From assembly GCA_025765615.1 (NCBI GenBank), contig JAIVFJ010000020.1, positions 62,001 to 126,000 on the forward strand: a DNA stretch of 64,000 nt, written 5' to 3'. Of the stretch, positions 23,100-33,157 are shown in pieces (position 1 is the first letter of the stretch; each line of letters opens with the position of its first letter). The DNA is from Zopfochytrium polystomum (Eukaryota; Chytridiomycota; Chytridiomycetes; Chytridiales; Chytridiaceae). Both the position numbers and the translations under genes were made by a program. Below the pieces are notes generated by a model. That model made no database searches. It was not told where the DNA came from and was given only the letters and a program-made list of their open reading frames with translations.

Positions 23100-23890
23100 T
23101 GAGCTTCAGCAGCTGAACCCAGACGCATGTGATGTACTTGGACATCAAGTCTGCATATGAGTTAAGTTCAGGCCTTTGAGCTCTTACAGGGTTTACATGT
23201 GTTTCCTGAGACCAATGATGGAGTATGGCTTTGCACTGTGCCATTTGACCCACACACAGCTGAAGGATGTGCAAAAATTGCAGGACAAGTGTTTGCAGCA
23301 GGTGCTATCACTGGGGAAGACCTCCTCCAGAGTGGCCCTCTGATGTTTGGAGTGGTTCCCGTGGCACAAAACACATGGGGCCTTGCCAAGCGATTTGATG
23401 CGGTGCAGCATTGCAGCATTCAACAGGAAGTGGCTTCGTCATTTGTTGGTGTGAATAGATGGGATGGTGGCTTTTCACCAAACGTGTGCAAAGCTGGACT
23501 GTGAGGAGAAATGTACGCGGCGCGACAGCAGCCAAGCAAGGATGAGGCATTCCAGGTTTCAAGAATGCTGCTTCTTTGGATCCCACTCTCTTGTGAGAAA
23601 CATCCTATCCTTTTTTTCGTTCCTCAGGTAGCGCCTTCGAGAAAAGCTGTCGGGCCTTGCCGTTTCGCACCTAATCGAAGAAACCTTGAAAGGAGTCGTT
23701 CTAGTACTTACGGGCCGGTCTTGACCCACTGGCTGTTTGAAAACTACAGAAGGAAAAGGCTTCTGGGTCGAATCAGTGAGAGTAAGGATGGGGAGTTGGG
23801 GGGAACTAACTGCGGTCAGGAGGGCATGCCGAAGCTGGCTGCTACCCCTCCGGTGAGGCTAGGAGAAACCCGCCGTGGAAGTTTGTGAGG
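23100..23890 (+). mobile_element. Degenerate non-LTR retrotransposon (LINE) fragment
   Basis: A reverse-transcriptase motif A-like string (YLDIKSAYE) near 23132-23158 is followed, after only about 40 bp and in another frame, by a thumb/connection-like block (FLRPMMEYGFALC, then THTQLKDVQKLQDKCLQQVL) near 23200-23312. The palm motifs that should lie between, including YxDD, are missing, so the copy carries an internal deletion and several frame breaks. The following bases to about 23890 read as further broken LINE-like coding sequence. Confidence 0.6.
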
Positions 23891-24396
23891 GTAAGACGGA
23901 AGCTTCTCGAGGGATTCCACCCGCCCCTCTACGGAGAAACCGCGTATGGATGCGGCGTGCATCTCATTCGTCGCATGATGTTTGGACTTCGGCTTGATTT
24001 GCGGAGGCGGAGGCGGCGTTTCTACCCTTGGTGCTTGTCTTTTTTTGTTCAGAATTTCTCTCTTTTTCTGAACGTTCCTCATGGCGCGCCGGAACGGAAA
24101 AGCTTCGCCCGCCTCCGCACCCGCACCGAAAGGAATGCACGCGATGCAACCAGCGGGCTGAGAACACTGCACTTGCAGATTTGGCAGTCTACAACTATGC
24201 GTGTTTTCTCGCACTCGAATGAGATGGCAGAGCGCTCAGCCCAATGCATAGAATTCCACGAAAGTTAACGAAAAAATGAAAGAAAAAATCTTGACCTGAG
24301 AAGTATACAAATACCCACCCCCCCCCCTCCGGGGTGTTTCTTATCCACCAAGAGAAAAGCTTCCGATCCCCCCCTAAGTCATCCACTCAGCAAACA

Positions 24397-25253
24397 ATGC
24401 GGGTCATCTCCCTCCTCGCCGTTCTGCTTTCGACCGTTGGCACCCTGGCAATCGCCGCACCAGCGTCCCATGCTGCTGCTGCCCCTGTCGTAGACTATGA
24501 TGCCGCTACCGGTGACGACGCGCCGGTCGTGTTGGCCCGCCGTGGTATGCGTTTTTCGGGTCGCGGAGAATAACGCAGTTCTGCAGCGCGCGAAACAAGC
24601 AATTTCTAAAGATTCACCTCTCGCCCCCTTCCTCCACCCCAGCCCGCGACGGCCCTCCTGACGGGTTCGGCAGGGGCATCAAGCCTCCCGGCGGCTTCAA
24701 GATGCCCAAATTCGGTGGCAAGATGCCCGATTTTGGTGGCATGGCCAAAAAGTTTGGCGGCAAGATGCCGAACCTTGGCGACATGGCAAAGAAGTTTGGC
24801 GGCGGCAAGGGGTTCCCGGGCGGCTTTGGCGGCGGCAGGAAAGGGTTTCCCGGCGGCGGTGCCGAAGGTGGCCCTGATGGTAAGATCGTCGAGCGTTTGG
24901 TGTGTCTGATTGGCTGGAGCTGCGCGTTGCCTGTTTCACGTCGGTTTGGCTGAATCCTTCATGTTCTGGTCCAACTTCCCGTCTCATACCCCATCGTAAA
25001 CGCCCTCCGCGATACTTTCCCTCGTCGCGCCTTCCGCGCAGGTCTCTCCGAAAACGACGGTGCAATGTACGACACCGACGCCGCCGACGCCTATTACAAC
25101 AACTACGGCTACTCATCAGCGAACGATGACGATGAGGTGGTCGATGAGGAGGAGTTTGAGGACGACGAGGCCGCGGATGGGGAGGAGCTGGACGAAGAGG
25201 AGGCTGTTGACGAGGAGGAGCTCGATGGGGAGGAGGTTGAGGACGACGAGTGA
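24397..25253 (+). CDS. Secreted Gly-rich/acidic protein, paralogue 2, 198 aa
   Basis: Three exons: 24397-24544, 24643-24879 and 25042-25253 (introns 98 and 162 bp, both phase 1). Exon 1 is a signal peptide (MRVISLLAVLLSTVGTLAIA) plus a short pro-region ending LARR. Exon 2 carries short imperfect repeats of the type KMPxFGG and MAKKFGG, then a Gly/Phe-rich end; it is strongly basic. Exon 3 starts GLSENDGAMYDTDAADAYY and turns into a Glu/Asp tail ending VEDDE. The architecture and exon-junction residues (RR-A, PDG-G/L) match paralogues 1 and 3. A TATA-like GTATACAAATA lies about 95 bp upstream of the start. Confidence 0.85.
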
Positions 25254-25437
25254 AAGTTGGTTGTAACGCAGCGCGCTTTAGGTCGCAGGTCCTTGTAATA
25301 TTCAACTTTGTTCATTTCTTTTACTTTTTCTTTGGGGGGTCTTTTTTGAACAAAGGAGTCGTTTTTCTTCAAACTCGGTTGCAACCAAATGTTACATCAA
25401 ATCTCACTTTTGGCGGAGAAAGCCGCAACATATTTCC

Positions 25438-26519
25438 AGCGCAGAAGTCGCCGTGGTCTCAGAAGTGAAATCTTTGACTTTCGCTGTTCGTGTGATTCTG
25501 GGGATGCGCACACCGGCCAAACCAAGTGGTCTCAGCAATGGGAAGTCCACCAACGGATTTAGCCACAAAAACCCGATGCGTGCAATGACACTCGAATTGA
25601 GTTCGGGCCATGAGCTGCCGCAATGTGATACGTTTTCGTCACTTAGGGAGGATGGTCCACGTTTCAGGGTGCTTTTAGAAAAGAGATTCACTTCTCTTCT
25701 TCGCAACGCCCATGTGCAAATTACAGCGAATCTAAAGCCGTGGACAGAGATAGGAAAAAAGGCAAACAAAACTCCGGGCGTTCGAATCGAAAAGCGAAAG
25801 TCAGCGAGTAGGGAGGCGAGGCAGGTCACCGCATAAATCCAAGCGACGTCAACAGCGGTTTTCGCAGACGCTTGGAGAACACTGTGGTTGCACGGCACAG
25901 CACTATAGTAAGAAGCTGCAAAACGTGCGCATTTTGTAGATCGCGGGATTGGTCCGAACCTTCGCTGACGCATCCAGAGCAAGTACAACAGCCAGCCCGA
26001 CAATGGTCTCGGAAATTTGCCAGCGGAAAGAAACTCCACGTGTGAGACCAAGCAACATTTCCAAATTCTCGAGACGTAACGGCGAAGTAATATTTTGGGC
26101 GCTTCGTTGCTCTCATGGCTGCGGTTGATTTCGGCTTCTCCTCGTCGCTAGATTGGAAAATGCTGATCGTCGCCTTCACATCTTTGAACGCGATTGTCGT
26201 CCTCGCTGCCACTAACTAAAGCTAAAGACCCCGAGGCGACGGCCTGACCGATGCTGGAGTCAGGGCGGCGGCGCGATGTCGGCATAGAACCTCCAAACGA
26301 GGAGAGAGCAAGAGAATTGGGGGAGGATGGAACTGACATCGGCGACACTTCTTCCGAGTTGGCGACCGCCTCGTAACGCGATGCACTGGGTTTCGTTTGG
26401 AGAAATGCAACGCCGCAAACCGCAACTGCGAAGGGTAGGATCCAGACGATCGAGCTGGAGGTGTCGAACGTCAGTAACGATGTGACAGCGGCTGCGGCTG
26501 GTTCATTCCTCGTTCTCAT
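25438..26519 (-). pseudogene. N-terminal fragment of an ABCC-type ABC transporter
   Basis: Minus-strand pieces in order: a membrane helix (SIVWILPFAVAVCGVAFL, about 26460-26400), a second helix block ETIVGLAVVLALDASAKVRT (about 26010), then AVDVAWIYAVTCLASLLADF with FPISVHGFRFAVICTWALRR (about 25850-25720), and finally SSVIARIGFLWLNPLVDFPL followed by LRPL (about 25590-25510). The last string resembles the start of TMD1 in ABCC/MRP proteins (SRxxFxWxxPLxxxGxxRPL). Coding sequence then ends; no further TMD1 helices or nucleotide-binding domain follow. It therefore looks like a truncated TMD0-L0 remnant. Exon joins were not fully resolved. Confidence 0.5.
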
Positions 26520-26742
26520 TTTCTTTTATCTTTTCTTTCATTTGTTCTTCTTTTCTTTTCTTTTCTTTTCTCTTTTTTTTCTTTTTTTATCTTTTCTTTT
26601 CTTTTCTTATCTTTTCTTTTCTTTTTTTCCTCTTCTTTTGTTGTTGTTTCTAGTTGACGTGGTTCTCGTTCTCGTTTTCCAATACGTAAGCCCCAAGTTT
26701 TTTTTCCCCATGGGTGGTGCATCCGCCCGACGCAACTGATGG

Positions 26743-26778
<36 letters not shown>
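26516..26778. repeat. Polypyrimidine tract and (GT)n microsatellite
   Basis: A TTTTC-rich tract from about 26519 to 26645, then a (GT)n run near 26745-26776. No gene. Confidence 0.8.
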
Positions 26779-26780
<2 letters not shown>

Positions 26781-27130
26781 CTTTGCTTTTTTTGTTGGTT
26801 TGCTCACGGCAGCACTTCTTGCTTGCCGCCCGTTTCCGCCATTCGCCGGCACGATCACTTCTCGACAATCGCAGTCTGCCGCGTGCGCACACGGGCTGAG
26901 AACACTGCGTCAGCAGATTTGGCCGTGAGACATCGGACGCGTCGCGAGGGCGCTCAGTCCCGATTCAAATTCCAACATGCTGAGATAAAAACCAAAATCA
27001 AACCTCCCCCTGCAACAAGAGAGCGACGAAAAAGTACCACCCAAATTCTCCTCCGTACTACAATACCCACCCCCAACTCTCCGTGGCGTTCCTTTCATTG
27101 CGATCCTCCAAGTCATCCACTCGACAATCC

Positions 27131-27988
27131 ATGCGAGTTATCTCCCTCCTCGCCGTCATCGTTGCGACCGCCGGCACCGTCGCCGTCGCCGCACCCACGC
27201 CCCACGCTGTCGTACCTTCTGCCAAAGAGTATGCTTCCACTATCGGCGCTAAGGCCCCGGTCGAGTTGACCCGACGTGGTGAGCTCTCTGCTTGTCGCGT
27301 ATAATGACGCAGAACATTGTTCGTGAAGAAGCAATGTTCAAAGATTTCGCCCCTTCCCCCTACCCTTTCCTCAGCCGGCAGCGGCGTCGGCGACGCCAAG
27401 CCCCCCAAAGTATCCGGTCCGATCGGTGGCCTCAAGATGCCGAAGATACCCAACTTTGGTGAAACGAAGCGCAAATTAGTCGCCAAGGCCAAAGAGTACG
27501 GCAAGGCCAAGATAAACGGCCTGTCATACACATCGGGAGTGCCCTTCATGATGAAGATGGGCTCGCCTAACTTCCCGTACGGGAATCGCGGCAGAAAAGC
27601 TCGAGGGTCCCCCAGCGGCAACGGCGGCGGCGGTGGTCCTGACGGTAAGATTTTCTGGTTTTTGTCGGCTGGAAGCTACGATTTGCTCGTTCCGGGCAGC
27701 TTGGTGAACTGATCTTCTGGCCTGACAACCCTTTTTTTCCGCCCCTCGTTGCATCTTCCCCGTGGCTTGGGCCTCTCCGAAAATAACGCCGCCATGTACG
27801 ACACCGACTCTGCCGATGCGTACTCGACAGCGAACAACGACGAAGAGGCAGTTGACGAGGAGGAGTTTGCCGCTGTCGAGGCGGACGAGTTTGAGGACGA
27901 CGAGGCCGCGGATGAGGAGGCAGTGGACGAGTCGGAGGCGGTCAACGAGGATAAGGTCGACGGGGAGGGGGTTGAGGACGATGAGTAA
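27131..27988 (+). CDS. Secreted Gly-rich/acidic protein, paralogue 3, last splice acceptor abnormal
   Basis: Exon 1, 27131-27278, encodes a signal peptide (MRVISLLAVIVATAGTVAVA) and ends LTRR. Exon 2, 27375-27644, is basic (GGLKMPKIPNFGETKRKLVA, then KAKEYGKAKI) and ends in a Gly-rich PDG. Exon 3 by homology would be 27771-27988, starting GLSENNAAMYDTDSADAY and ending in the acidic tail VEDDE; total 211 aa. The intron before exon 3 has a normal donor (GTAAGATT), but the bases just before the homologous exon start are GG, not AG. The gene may be mis-spliced, use another acceptor, or carry a sequence error. The frame of the acidic exon is still open. Confidence 0.65.
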
Positions 27989-28093
27989 ATATTAGTCACA
28001 GTTTCTTGTAATATTCAACTTTGGTCATTTTCTTTTTCTAGACCCACTTCACAAGAGGCGGGCCATCGGAGCTCCTGACATTTTTTTTTTCTT

Positions 28094-29050
28094 ACAGTGC
28101 GGGACAAGAAGAATATACAAACGCGCAATTAGTAGCACTCACAAACGAACTACTCCGCCAAAAGTGCATCCCCCGACAAATGGAGAACGTTACCATCTTC
28201 TCCTCATCAAGAAGAATACAATGACGTTGAGCTTTTTGCAATTTGACTGATTCCACTAGAGTAGTTCACACAGTAAGTCTGTTAGTGAGGTGACTTGTCA
28301 CACTAATTGGCCTGAGAAAAATTGGCGCTCCCCCAATTAGTAAAAAAAACAATACAGGCATGATTAGAATGCCAGGAATGAGTAGCACACATACGTGGAA
28401 AGAGGGGATAACGGATGCTTAATAGCAGAAGGAGGAAGGGCACAGTGGCGGCAGGGCAGTGGACAAGCTCCCAAAAGTAATGACCAAAAACGAAAAAAAA
28501 TTTTGGACAATGCCTGCAACAAGAAGAGCAAAGCGAACAGCAGCGGTGATGGAGTCGCAGCAGGCTGCGAGGGAAGCTCTCTTAGAATTATGCAGATACC
28601 CTGGCACTTCTGAGGATGGTGACTCAAGCTCAGATCTGTTTGAGAACGCTCCCTTCCCAGCTCAGATGAGGACCCATCATACACCGATGGACTTTCAGAC
28701 GACAACGAAACGGATTTCAAATGCGATAGCAACGAGGATGGGTCAAGAAAATTGGCGCACTTGATCGATGGTTTTTTTTTTTTTGTTCGGAATCATGCAC
28801 AACCCGCAACAACGATGACATCCCGCTTTGGAAGTGGGGGGTGTTGACTTGGCAAACAAAAAGATTTCATGGGTGGGAAGGTTTTGTGCCATTTGTATAT
28901 TCTTGTTGTCCCGCACTGTACCAACAAAACTATCCCCATTCTTCCACTTTTGGCGAACACATCTGGCAGAAGCGATCTCATTCAACGAGAAAGACAAACT
29001 GGCACCCTCACACAGAAATCTGACACTGCACCAATGCTGGTTCATGCCAT
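28094..29050. other. Transposon-like remnant with a 28-bp inverted copy
   Basis: The 28-bp segment at 28094-28121 reappears inverted at 28892-28919 with one mismatch. The right copy lies in a minus-strand coding-like stretch (VRQKWKNGDSFVGTVRDNKN, then KAGCHRCCGLCMIP) at 29045-28760 with a Cys-rich end. A + strand coding-like piece (RAKRTAAVMESQQAAREALL) lies at 28530-28700. This suggests a decayed DNA transposon; the family is unknown. Confidence 0.35.
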
Positions 29051-29139
29051 TCCAATTTTCAGGACAGTGGCAATCCCAAGTGTGACCCTCTACTTGCTAA
29101 GTACTTATCAATTCTTACTATCTTGCATCGAGAAACATA

Positions 29140-29213
29140 GCTCTGTTAACTCAGTTGGTTAGAGTGTAGTGCTAATAACGCTAAAGTCACAGGTTCGATC
29201 CCTGTACAGAGCA
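29140..29213 (+). tRNA. tRNA-Ile (AAT)
   Basis: Acceptor GCTCTGT/ACAGAGC is perfect, anticodon loop CTAATAA gives AAT, T arm is CAGGTTCGATCCCTG, and discriminator A. No intron. Confidence 0.95.
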
Positions 29214-29582
29214 TTCTTTCGCTTCTTTCCGTCGTTGTTTCACCCTCGTGTATCTTTCAGAGTGTTTGCAAATCAAACAATTTCAAATTTTCTGTGCGGT
29301 GAGCGACCACTGTGCTGAACCACACGCCCCATCGTGAAAAATGACGTTGGAGTTGTGCAGTAGCTCACAGCGAGGTTGATTCACAACAAACCACAGGTGG
29401 GGAAGAAAAAAAAGAAAAAAGTCAGCATGCTTCTGGTTCCCACAGTCAAAAGCATTTTTTCTTTTTGCAATACAACACAGTAGTCGTGAAAAATACAATC
29501 CCCACCATCAGTAAAATCTGTTGTCCTCTCTATTGTGCAGGTGTGCAAGGCATGCAAAGGCGACAATTGCTAATTGGCAAAA

Positions 29583-29654
29583 AGGCCGCACCCGGAATCG
29601 AACCGGGGTCCCCAGAATCAGAATCTGATGTGATAACCCCTACACTATGCAGCC
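29583..29654 (-). tRNA. tRNA-Gln (CTG)
   Basis: Acceptor GGCTGCA/TGCGGCC (one wobble), D stem GTG/CAC, anticodon stem TCAGA/TCTGG with loop TTCTGAT giving CTG, and T arm CCCGGTTCGATTCCGGG. A T run follows directly and could end Pol III transcription. Confidence 0.95.
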
Positions 29655-30010
29655 GATGAACTACGGTTGATGTATTTTAAAGTTATTTCGAACAGTTGCA
29701 GCCTCGGGGATTTTCTCTTTCATTCTTAAAACTTGCCTTTTTTGGGAAAAGCGTGCGACGCGAACTGCGACATGTCAAGAGGCAGCACCTATAAAAACGG
29801 CCCTCTCCCCTCGACGCTCTTCACATCCCACAGCCCAACCTTCTTTCCCAGGTCGCTCGACCTCGGCTGTCTCTTGTTTCAAAGACGTCGCTGAGGCCGA
29901 CAACCGTTCATTGGCACCGCACTTTATTTCCTGATTGCTTGGAATCCCTCCTCTGATCACGATCTCCAGCCCGTATTTCCCCTTCCATCCAACCCGTCCA
30001 CCTTACACCC

Positions 30011-32667
30011 TATGAGGTCGAAAAACAAGTCCTATCCATGGCTATCGTTCGCAAATCCAAGACATTGATGGCTCGTTGTCGATAACCTCACTGGCGCTTC
30101 TTTTCCGTTCGTCTCGTTTAAGCGTCGCCCATATGAGGACGAAAAACAAGTCCCAGCCGCCTTTATCTCAATCAGCCGCTGGGACTTGGTTTACTGAACT
30201 CAGCTGGAGCGGTTTTTTTCCAACTGTATTATCGCCTACTTTGAGCGATTGCCCATCGGTAAAACGACCTTTTCAGCTCCTGCATATCGCGACCGCTATG
30301 AGATCGAAATCAAATCCTAGTCGTGGAACTGAATAGTTCCACCGTTCGGATTTGCTCACCGACCCTCACTGCGCAGTTTTTCAGTATTCCCACTATTCCC
30401 TTCGTGATGAACGCCCCTTTGCCAACCCTTTCTGCCTCCCTTCTTCGTCTTTTTGACTCGCCCATATGAGGTTGAAAACAAGTCCAAGCCGCGATGCTGT
30501 ATAATCGTCCACTGGCCGCTTGGACTTGTTTGCTTCTCTCGCTTGGAAAGATCGCTCAGATGCTGTCCAACTCTCCGTACATAGGGATATAAATTCTATG
30601 AGGTCGAAAACAAGTCCTAGCCGAGGAGCTTATCGCACCACTGCTCGGGTTTTGTTTTCTTCCCTCACCGACTTTACCTCTCCTCTTCCCCCACCCAACC
30701 TATCTTTTTGCATTAATGTACGCTGAATCTATGAGGTCGAAAACAAGTCCTAGCCGTCTTGTCCTAGACAATCCTGCTCGGACTTGCCACCTCCTCTCAC
30801 TGGTTGATTAGCTTGGGGCCTTCGACTCCTATGCTGTCCTATGAGGTCGAAAACAAGTCCTAGTCGTAGTGGTTCAAACCACTACTGCCCAGGCTGGTTA
30901 TTCTTCCTTCACTGGATCATCTCAGCCACCACCTCGTATCTGAGCGACGCCGTTGAATGAAGCAAACCGCTCGCGATTGCTCCTCGCCATCAAGTGACGC
31001 GCACATCACGCTATTTGTTTTCTTCGTTTATGAGGTCGAAAACAAGTCCTAGCCGCTGAGCAATCGCTCTACCGCTGGGATTTGCCTCCGATCCTCATTA
31101 ATGGACTCATCCTTTGTTGCCGCACTCTATAATTCCACGACCTATGAGGTCGAAAACAAGTCCTAGCCGAAAAGCGCAGCTAGCGTGGGACCGCTGGAAC
31201 GTGTTTTCACTCTCACTGGTCACGCACAGTGAAACGTTAGTGCGATCCATTCCATGAGTTCGAAAACAAGTGTCGCGGACCCAAAAAGTTCCATCGTTAG
31301 GATTTGCTCATCAACCTTCAATGGGTTAGTGACCCCGCCGTTACCGGAGTGATGAGAACTCTTTCCTTTGTTCTGCCTCCTAACACACCAATATGAGGTC
31401 AAAAACAAGTCCTAGCCGCGGTGCCGGACAATCGGCCATCTCTCCGCTCGGACTTGTTTTGCTTTTCTCACTTTGAGGGATAGCTTATATCCCGTCCAAC
31501 TCTCCGCACCTGCGAATACAACCTCTATGAGGTCGAAAACAAGTCCTAGCCGAGGAGCTGATCGCACCACTGCTCGGGTTTTGTTTTCGATCCTCACTGA
31601 GTGTCTTCTCCCGCTCGATCTATCATTTCATTTATGAGATCGAAAACAGGTGCCAGTCGAAGCTGCCTACGCGCTGCCGTTGCCGTAGGGATTCTGTCCT
31701 TCTTCCTCATGCCATTAGAATAATCGCTTCGCTCCGCTTTCATCACCTCCCCTGATGTATCTCCATTATCGCACATTGTTGAAGCATAAACGGTCACACT
31801 TACAGTTCGCTCATCAGTATCCCTCACTTCGATTGACGGCGTTGCCCTGTCGAAAACAAGTCCCAGTTGGGCTGCGTGCTGTGCCACAAGGGCTGGTTGA
31901 TCTTCACTCATTGGATGCGCTTCGAGTTCTGAGCGATGCCGTTGAATAGAAACTACAGCAAGCGGCTTGCGTTTGCTCTTCCGCCTTCAATTGACGTGCA
32001 CAGCTTGTTGTCGCATCATTTTTGAGGTGGGGAACCAGTTGGAGCCGCTGATCTTTGCCTCCGATGCTCACTTGCATGCCCTCAGCCCAAACACCGTCTT
32101 TCCACGACCTATGAGTTCGAAAACAAATCCTAGCAGAAAAGCGCAACTCTTGTAGAACCGCTGGAACCTGTTCTCGCTCTCACTGGTCTCGTAAAGTGAA
32201 ATTTTTGGTGGAATTCATTCTGCGAGGTCGAAAACACGTCCAACCGGAATTCTTGGTGCCTTCTGGTCGGGCTTGCTTCTCGCTCTCACCGAATTACGGC
32301 ACCCTTGAACTGAGCATTAATGATCAAACTGAGGTCGAAATCTGCAGCAACGACGTCAAATCGTTAGCACTAACGAGAGCTTCTTCGGAGGACCGTCCTC
32401 CGGTTTCATTCTTTTCTGCATTGCGTGCCCTATCAGGTCGAAAACAAGTCTTGGCCGCGTGCGCTCTTTTTACTCCCGCTGCTCGGACTGCTCTCTTCTC
32501 TCATTGATCAATCACACGCCACTCTGCGCCACACTTTGATTCCAGTTTTGTTTGTCATTGCATCCCTCCCTAATTTTACGTGTTTGCTTACAATCCTATG
32601 AGGTCGAAAACAAGTCCTAGCCGTGCGTCTTTCGCGGCACCGCTCGGGCCTGTTTAAATCCTCACTG
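30011..32667 (+). repeat. Array of about 20 hairpin-forming elements, seven-unit higher-order repeat
   Basis: Units begin near 30011, 30132, 30297, 30465, 30597, 30730, 30840, 31029, 31143, 31253, 31392, 31526, 31633, 31849, 32031, 32110, 32221, 32329, 32431 and 32597. Those at 31849, 32031 and 32329 are degenerate. The typical unit has TATGAGGTCGAAAAC, then CAAGTCCTAGCCG, a variable 15-30 nt insert, ACCGCTCGGACTTG, a short spacer and CCTCACTG. CAAGTCC.AGC pairs with GCT.GGACTTG. The base between is T opposite C in most units, but C-G at 30132, A-T at 30465 and T-G at 31029, as expected for a conserved stem. TGAGG can pair with CCTCA to close the unit. Many inserts form their own hairpin (TGGAAC/GTTCCA at 30297; GTAGTGGTT/AACCACTAC at 30840). 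The strand shown is arbitrary. No protein is encoded; the product or role is unknown. Confidence 0.85.
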
Positions 32668-33157
32668 CATCGTTTTCTAAACCTTGACGCAGCTTGGGAT
32701 CATGTCAATCCAATACTATGAATCGGGCAGAAATAAATGGGGTTTCGTCAATAAACTGTTTTTGCTTTTATAGATCTTCTTGGTGAATGCTATCTCATAT
32801 TATGGGACGGATGCGATATGTGGCCGACGTTGAAAGTCGCTCGTCTGACGATGCCAGACTCCCGGCAGGCATCGCCAAAAACCGGATGCGGCACTCGTCA
32901 ATTATTACGCGTACCCAGCACTCGCCGCCGCATCCCACAGTTCGTACCATCCTCGAATTATCTTCCACTGCCTCTCCTACAACTTCGGCAAAGCTTCCTT
33001 GCACGCCCAACTAGGTACACATCAAGACTAACAAACAGGGATTGGAATTTTTGAGAAGCCGAAACTAGACCAAAAAAAAGGGTGGCTCATCCAGCAGTTC
33101 AAAAGAAACTACTGGCAGAATGGAAACTCCCAAACCCTGCATTGGCCGTCCTAAAAT

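Noticed and set aside
30011..32667. Array as a CRISPR
   Set aside because: Repeats are spaced irregularly (79-216 bp), the spacers themselves are related, and the host is eukaryotic.
30011..32667. Units as hammerhead ribozymes
   Set aside because: CTATGA...GAAA resembles the core CTGANGA...GAAA followed by a stem, but the essential G is missing in every unit and no stem I could be formed.
30011..32667. Units as box C/D snoRNAs or Pol III genes
   Set aside because: No RTGATGA/CTGA box pair, no H/ACA tail, and no proper A or B box; GGTCGAAAAC only loosely resembles a B box.
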